From positions 42,655 to 106,654 of the forward strand of contig JAPPMC010000237.1 of the NCBI GenBank assembly GCA_028819235.1: 64,000 nucleotides of DNA, read 5' to 3'. The stretch comes from Bryobacterales bacterium (GTDB lineage Bacteria > Acidobacteriota > Terriglobia > Bryobacterales > UBA6623). Each line of letters begins with the position of its first letter. The stretch's first letter is position 1. The notes beneath the pieces were generated by a model. It was not told where the DNA came from. It saw only the letters and a program-made list of their open reading frames with translations, and did not search any database. Shown one piece after another: positions 61,023 to 64,000 of the stretch. The translations under genes were made by a program, and so were the position numbers.

Positions 61023-62024
61023 TCACTGCGAGGCTTCCCCGGCTTCCTGCCGCGCTTCGCGTTCCGCCATGCGGGCGCCCTCAAGCATTGTGAACATGCT
61101 GTAGTTGCCCTCGTGGCACGCGTACTCATACATGGGCTCGCCCGTCTTCTTCATTGGGATCACGGCCGTCCACGGTTCCTCGAATGACTCCGGATCGGTG
61201 ACGGTGTATTCGTACACGAGGCGTTCCGGCCCTACCCGTGTGAAGCGCTCGGTCAACACCATGTTGGGGCCCGAGCCGCGGAACGATGTCTTGTCGGTGA
61301 AGTTGCGCGACTCGACGACCAACGTGTCGCCTTCCCAGCGCCCGCGTGCGTCCCCCCGCCATTGGCGAATGTTCTCCGGGAGGTGTGCTCTGCCGTCCAG
61401 CGGCACGACGCGAGCGTCGTTGACCATCTCGATGAGCAGGACAGCGTAGCCGGGCGACTGGAAAATGTGGACGTTGTTGTTGTAGGCGCTGGGCGTGTAC
61501 GGGGGGCCCGCGTTGAACCCAAGGAGGCAGCGCTCTGCGACGCCGCGGTCCTCGGGCCCGTGCGCCGGCCGCGCCCGGGCGGCGCGCATCGCTCCATAGC
61601 GTGCCGCTGCCTCCGGCGTCAGCGCCGGAATCCTGCCGTTGTTCGGCCGTACGACCAGCGAAGTGCGCCTGTCTTCCGTGAGCTGGTCCCCGTAGTCCCA
61701 CCAGAACTGGTTGTAGGCATAGCTCACGTCCCGTTGGACCGTCAGCCCGTCCGACGGCCGCCGGTCCTTGTCCCGGCGGCCCAGCTCGGCGACGCGGAAC
61801 TCGGCGGCCTCGGAGTCCTCGAAGACCTGCTTCTCGCCCACGCTAGCGGGTCTTTCCAAGGGAGTGATCGTGCGGAAGTCCCACACACCCCGCAGATCCG
61901 GAACGCCCCAGGCCGTGCGCGGCGGGCTCCATTCGCGACTCTCGCCGTCGCCGTCGGCTGCCTGCATGGGCAGCGCCACTGCCACGAGCGCTACCGTTAC
62001 CGCCGCGAGCAGGGACCGTCGCAT
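61023..62024 (-). CDS. Exported hypothetical protein (paralogue of 62040-62879)
   Basis: 333 residues with a signal peptide (SLLAAVTVALVAVALPMQA). The body contains conserved-looking segments: VPDLRGVWDFRT near 41, CLLGFNAGPPYTPSAYNNNVHIFQSPGYAVLLIEMVNDARVV near 165-205, GDARGRWEGDTLVVESRNFTDKTSFRGSG near 225-250, and YEYTVTDPESFEEPWTAVIPMKK plus YEYACHEGN near 275-310. This family is common and unnamed in Acidobacteriota and some Proteobacteria. The repeated strands suggest a beta-rich fold. It lies 15 bases behind its paralogue and 74 bases ahead of the DUF6152 gene. Confidence 0.8.
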   Translation of the reverse strand: MRRSLLAAVTVALVAVALPMQAADGDGESREWSPPRTAWGVPDLRGVWDFRTITPLERPASVGEKQVFEDSEAAEFRVAELGRRDKDRRPSDGLTVQRDVSYAYNQFWWDYGDQLTEDRRTSLVVRPNNGRIPALTPEAAARYGAMRAARARPAHGPEDRGVAERCLLGFNAGPPYTPSAYNNNVHIFQSPGYAVLLIEMVNDARVVPLDGRAHLPENIRQWRGDARGRWEGDTLVVESRNFTDKTSFRGSGPNMVLTERFTRVGPERLVYEYTVTDPESFEEPWTAVIPMKKTGEPMYEYACHEGNYSMFTMLEGARMAEREARQEAGEASQ

Positions 62025-62039
62025 TTCATACCTCCCCGG

Positions 62040-62879
62040 TCATTCCTCTTCCGCGTCCTTCTTGCGAAGGTGCCCGTACATCATCTCCTCGACGAATTCC
62101 ACGCACTTGAACTCGAGCAGCTGCATGTTCTCGTCTATCCGCCTGTACAGCGGCAGGCTGATCTTCCAAGGGCGCGTGTAGACTTCCGGATCCTCGATTG
62201 TGGCCTCGTACAACAGGTGGTCTGGTCCCTTGCGCCTGTATCGTTCCTCGACCCGCAGCGCTGCGGAGTGGAAGTTCCCCGCGCTGTCCAACCACGTGTC
62301 CGGCACGTGGTTGGTCACATCGATCACAAGCGTTTCGCCTTCCCACCGCCCGAGCGAGTGTCCCATCCAAGCGTCTGCTGGGTGCTCGAAGTCCGGCCGG
62401 TCCATGTAGACCACCCTAGAGGCGCTGGCGAACTCGTAGGCGAACAGGATGTGGTCGGGCGTCTGCACGATCTGGAACGGAAAGGGCATGTAGGTCGCCC
62501 GCGGAACGCCAGGCATGTAGCACTTGACCACGGGATCGAGCTTGAGCCAGTCGGCCTTGTTCTGCAAGCGCCTCTCGAGGGCCCAAGCCTGGTACGGGAT
62601 CTGTCCCCCTTCCACGACTCCGAGCCCCGCAGGAATGGCGCCCAAGGCTCCCATGTTGACGACCGGCCCCGCCTCCGCAGCGTGGCCCTCCAAGTTCCAG
62701 TGGGCCGTCCCGACCGCCTGCCAGATTCCGTTAAGGTTGGGATTTCCGTCCGGGGTGCGCTCGGCTCGGCCGTCCTGCGCGAGCGCTGGGGCCGCGAGTG
62801 TCGCCGTAGCGAGGAGGAGAAAGCGGGCGGCGCCCGCCGCTGGACGCTGCTTCTTATGGACAGGGGAAGGTTTGTGCAT
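62040..62879 (-). CDS. Exported hypothetical protein (paralogue of 61023-62024)
   Basis: 279 residues with a signal peptide (FLLLATATLAAPALAQ). Segments matching its neighbour: PNLNGIWQAVG near 46, CYMPGVPRATYMPFPFQIVQTPDHILFAYEFASASRVVYMD near 118-158, SLGRWEGETLVIDVTNHVPDTWLDSAGNFHS near 174-204, and LLYEATIEDPEVYTRPWKISLPLYRR near 222-247 with an EFKCVEF near the end in place of the neighbour's YACHEGN. The start is ATG 62879; GTG 62891 is possible. The two proteins probably arose by tandem duplication. Confidence 0.8.
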   Translation of the reverse strand: MHKPSPVHKKQRPAAGAARFLLLATATLAAPALAQDGRAERTPDGNPNLNGIWQAVGTAHWNLEGHAAEAGPVVNMGALGAIPAGLGVVEGGQIPYQAWALERRLQNKADWLKLDPVVKCYMPGVPRATYMPFPFQIVQTPDHILFAYEFASASRVVYMDRPDFEHPADAWMGHSLGRWEGETLVIDVTNHVPDTWLDSAGNFHSAALRVEERYRRKGPDHLLYEATIEDPEVYTRPWKISLPLYRRIDENMQLLEFKCVEFVEEMMYGHLRKKDAEEE

Positions 62880-63508
62880 CACGCTCGGCACTCCCAGAGA
62901 ATACTACCGAATCGCGGTCGGATGGTCCACTCACACTCGATCCGGGTCCCGTGGTCGCGTTCTAGGCGCTCCGCCGCCGCCGTCGGCCCGAGTCCGTCCT
63001 CCTCCCCCCGCCGAATTCCCGCCACCAAGTGCATAATTCGCTCCAGCATCGCTTCGGGCTATGCTCGGTTCGCCGGTCTCTCCCCACGTTCCCGTGCCGC
63101 CGCGCTCCCTTCCCGTTAGCGCTTGCGCAAGTGCTTGTGCTCCATGTATCTCACTTCCGGGAGCGCTGGCGTTTTGCTCAACGACTACCCACCGAGTTTG
63201 ACTCGGCTCAGCATTTCGTAGCGTCGGAGATCCTCCTCATTCAGCCCCGTCCGACTCAAGACAGCACCTCCCTGCGGAGAGTGCGCCCACGAACGATGAT
63301 CTTCTAGGAACGGGACCAAGACTTCGAACGGGTCATTCTCATCGGCCTACAAGATCTCGGCGTTTCGAGACCTACCTCCGTATAGGCCAAATCCCCAACC
63401 ACGGGAGAGAGGTCCGGCGGCCTGAGTGACGGTATCCGTTCGATGCAGGCGGCGAGGGAGATACCAATTCCTCGCGTAGGATGTAGCGCTGGGCTGACCG
63501 GGAGCGCT
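62880..63508. other. Gap without recognisable gene
   Basis: No coding-like frame. It lies between the exported hypothetical genes and the mobile-element junction. Confidence 0.4.
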
Positions 63509-63709
63509 TCAGCTGTCGTCCGCGCGTTGCAGTCCGCCACGGCCCAGCCTCGCCTCCATTGCGGCTAGGCGCGCCTCGGTAGCCTTACGCGCTGCCGCTT
63601 CCTGCTCGGCCTTGCGCTCGGCTTCCAGTCGGGCTGCCGCTTCTGCCCTGCGCCCTGCCCATGCCCCATAAGCGGGACTTGACAACGGCACCCCTCGTGT
63701 GGCATCCAT
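63509..63709 (-). pseudogene. Coiled-coil fragment, possibly the C-terminus of a Uma2-type nuclease gene
   Basis: 66 codons. From about residue 20 the frame is an Ala/Glu/Arg-rich coiled coil (AEAAARLEAERKAEQEAAAR, then EARLAAMEARL), the kind of tail seen on Uma2-family putative restriction-endonuclease-fold proteins. The first about 19 codons look different and overlap the probable left end of the transposase element. The nuclease core is absent, so this would be a 3' fragment cut off by the insertion. The Uma2 identity rests only on the tail type. Confidence 0.35.
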
Positions 63710-63714
63710 AGGGC

Positions 63715-64000
63715 ATGGTGGATCAGCATTGCATCGCAGAGACCCTGGCCACTCCGGCCGCTGTGGAGACCCTCACAGTCCTGCTCGCGCAGTCCGGAGC
63801 CGTCAGTCGCACTCAGTTCACCCGTCAAGTCTGCCGACACTTCGGCTTCCGTGATGCTCGCGACCGGCTACAGGTCGCCAGCTGCCAGAAGGCTTTGCGC
63901 AGCTTGGACGGCGCCGGGCGCATCGCCCTGCCCGCCGCCAGCCACGGCGGCCTGCCCTTGCCCCATAAGTCACGAGCGGGGCTCCTGCTGAGACGCGGCT
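63715..64000 (+). CDS. 5' part of a transposase with DUF4338-like N-terminal domain (truncated by window end)
   Basis: 95 codons, open to the window edge. Residues about 28-75 read GAVSRTQFTRQVCRHFGFRD, ARDRLQVASCQKALRSLDGAGRIALPAA, matching the N-terminal DUF4338-type helical domain (L-x-x-x-V-C-x-x-x-G-F/W, x-G-R-x-x-x-x-S-C-x-x-A-L-x-x-L-x-x-x-G-x-I-x-L-P) found in a group of IS4-type transposases and related to Druantia DruA. The catalytic part lies outside the window. The start is the first ATG; upstream is the junction with the coiled-coil fragment. Confidence 0.6.
   Translation, partial: MVDQHCIAETLATPAAVETLTVLLAQSGAVSRTQFTRQVCRHFGFRDARDRLQVASCQKALRSLDGAGRIALPAASHGGLPLPHKSRAGLLLRRG

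Noticed and set aside
61362..63119. 585-codon plus-strand open frame
   Set aside because: It lies opposite two well-supported exported proteins; its translation is a GC-rich shadow (Arg/Pro/Val/His-rich, no domain).
1..64000. CRISPR arrays, tRNA or rRNA genes
   Set aside because: No evenly spaced short repeats, no cloverleaf-like sequences and no rRNA-like conserved stretches were seen on reading; a dedicated search was not possible.

Overview
The window is GC-rich bacterial DNA. Its gene content resembles an Acidobacteriota genome: two Oar-like TonB-dependent receptors with an N-terminal carboxypeptidase-regulatory domain, two FG-GAP/VCBS proteins ending in an ASPIC/UnbV domain, a Tat-exported DUF1501 protein, three FGly-type sulfatases, a PQQ-type beta-propeller protein, DUF6644 and DUF6152 proteins, many TPR proteins and several lipoproteins. 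The phylum call is an inference from families, since no rRNA or universal marker is present. I saw no tRNA, rRNA or CRISPR array. Coding density is low for a bacterium: about a dozen gaps of 300-1250 bases hold no recognisable gene, and there are several decayed genes and mobile-element scars.

Layout. 226-3764: a compact, defence-island-like cluster on the plus strand (short DprA-like protein, a doubtful phosphoribosyltransferase-like remnant, an AlbA_2/Schlafen-type plus GHKL-ATPase protein, and a ParA-like ATPase whose P-loop has lost all its glycines). 4054-10225: a hypothetical protein and a small exported protein, an ABM-fold monooxygenase, a queuosine-precursor transporter (VUT/YhhQ), a DUF1501 protein and an FG-GAP/ASPIC protein. 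10236-15924 (minus): a tripartite tricarboxylate transporter (TctC-TctB-TctA) followed colinearly by a beta-propeller protein and a sulfatase. 16072-19560: an exported protein with three TbpB-like modules facing an 8-strand-type outer-membrane barrel. 19561-21832: a Phd/VapC toxin-antitoxin pair bracketed by two kinds of direct repeat. 21833-27398: exported ABM protein, HAD hydrolase, a broken transposase remnant, a Tat sulfatase and a PhoD phosphatase. 28185-33131: TonB receptor, long gap, second toxin-antitoxin pair with a palindrome over its start codon. 33220-43084: malic enzyme/PTA fusion, cytochrome c'-like protein, alpha/beta-hydrolase, FxLYD-type protein, GMC oxidoreductase and a lipoprotein cyclase. 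43394-54299: TPR proteins beside a TonB receptor that carries an in-frame TAG, then a TPR protein and a TPR/FG-GAP/ASPIC protein. 54412-62879: aldo/keto reductase, sulfatase, methylmalonate-semialdehyde dehydrogenase, second cytochrome c'-like protein, a DUF6644 pair, DUF6152 and two paralogous exported proteins. 63509-64000: a coiled-coil fragment abutting the 5' end of a DUF4338-type transposase that runs off the window.

Taken together most of the window serves the cell envelope: import of organic acids and polymers (Tct, TonB receptors), desulfation, dephosphorylation and oxidation of organic substrates outside the cytoplasm, and surface beta-propeller/TPR proteins. The accessory parts are the cluster at 226-3764, the two toxin-antitoxin loci and the transposase remnants. 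The least explained items are the 226-3764 cluster with its abnormal P-loop, the triple-module TbpB-like protein, and the nonsense codon in the second TonB receptor.
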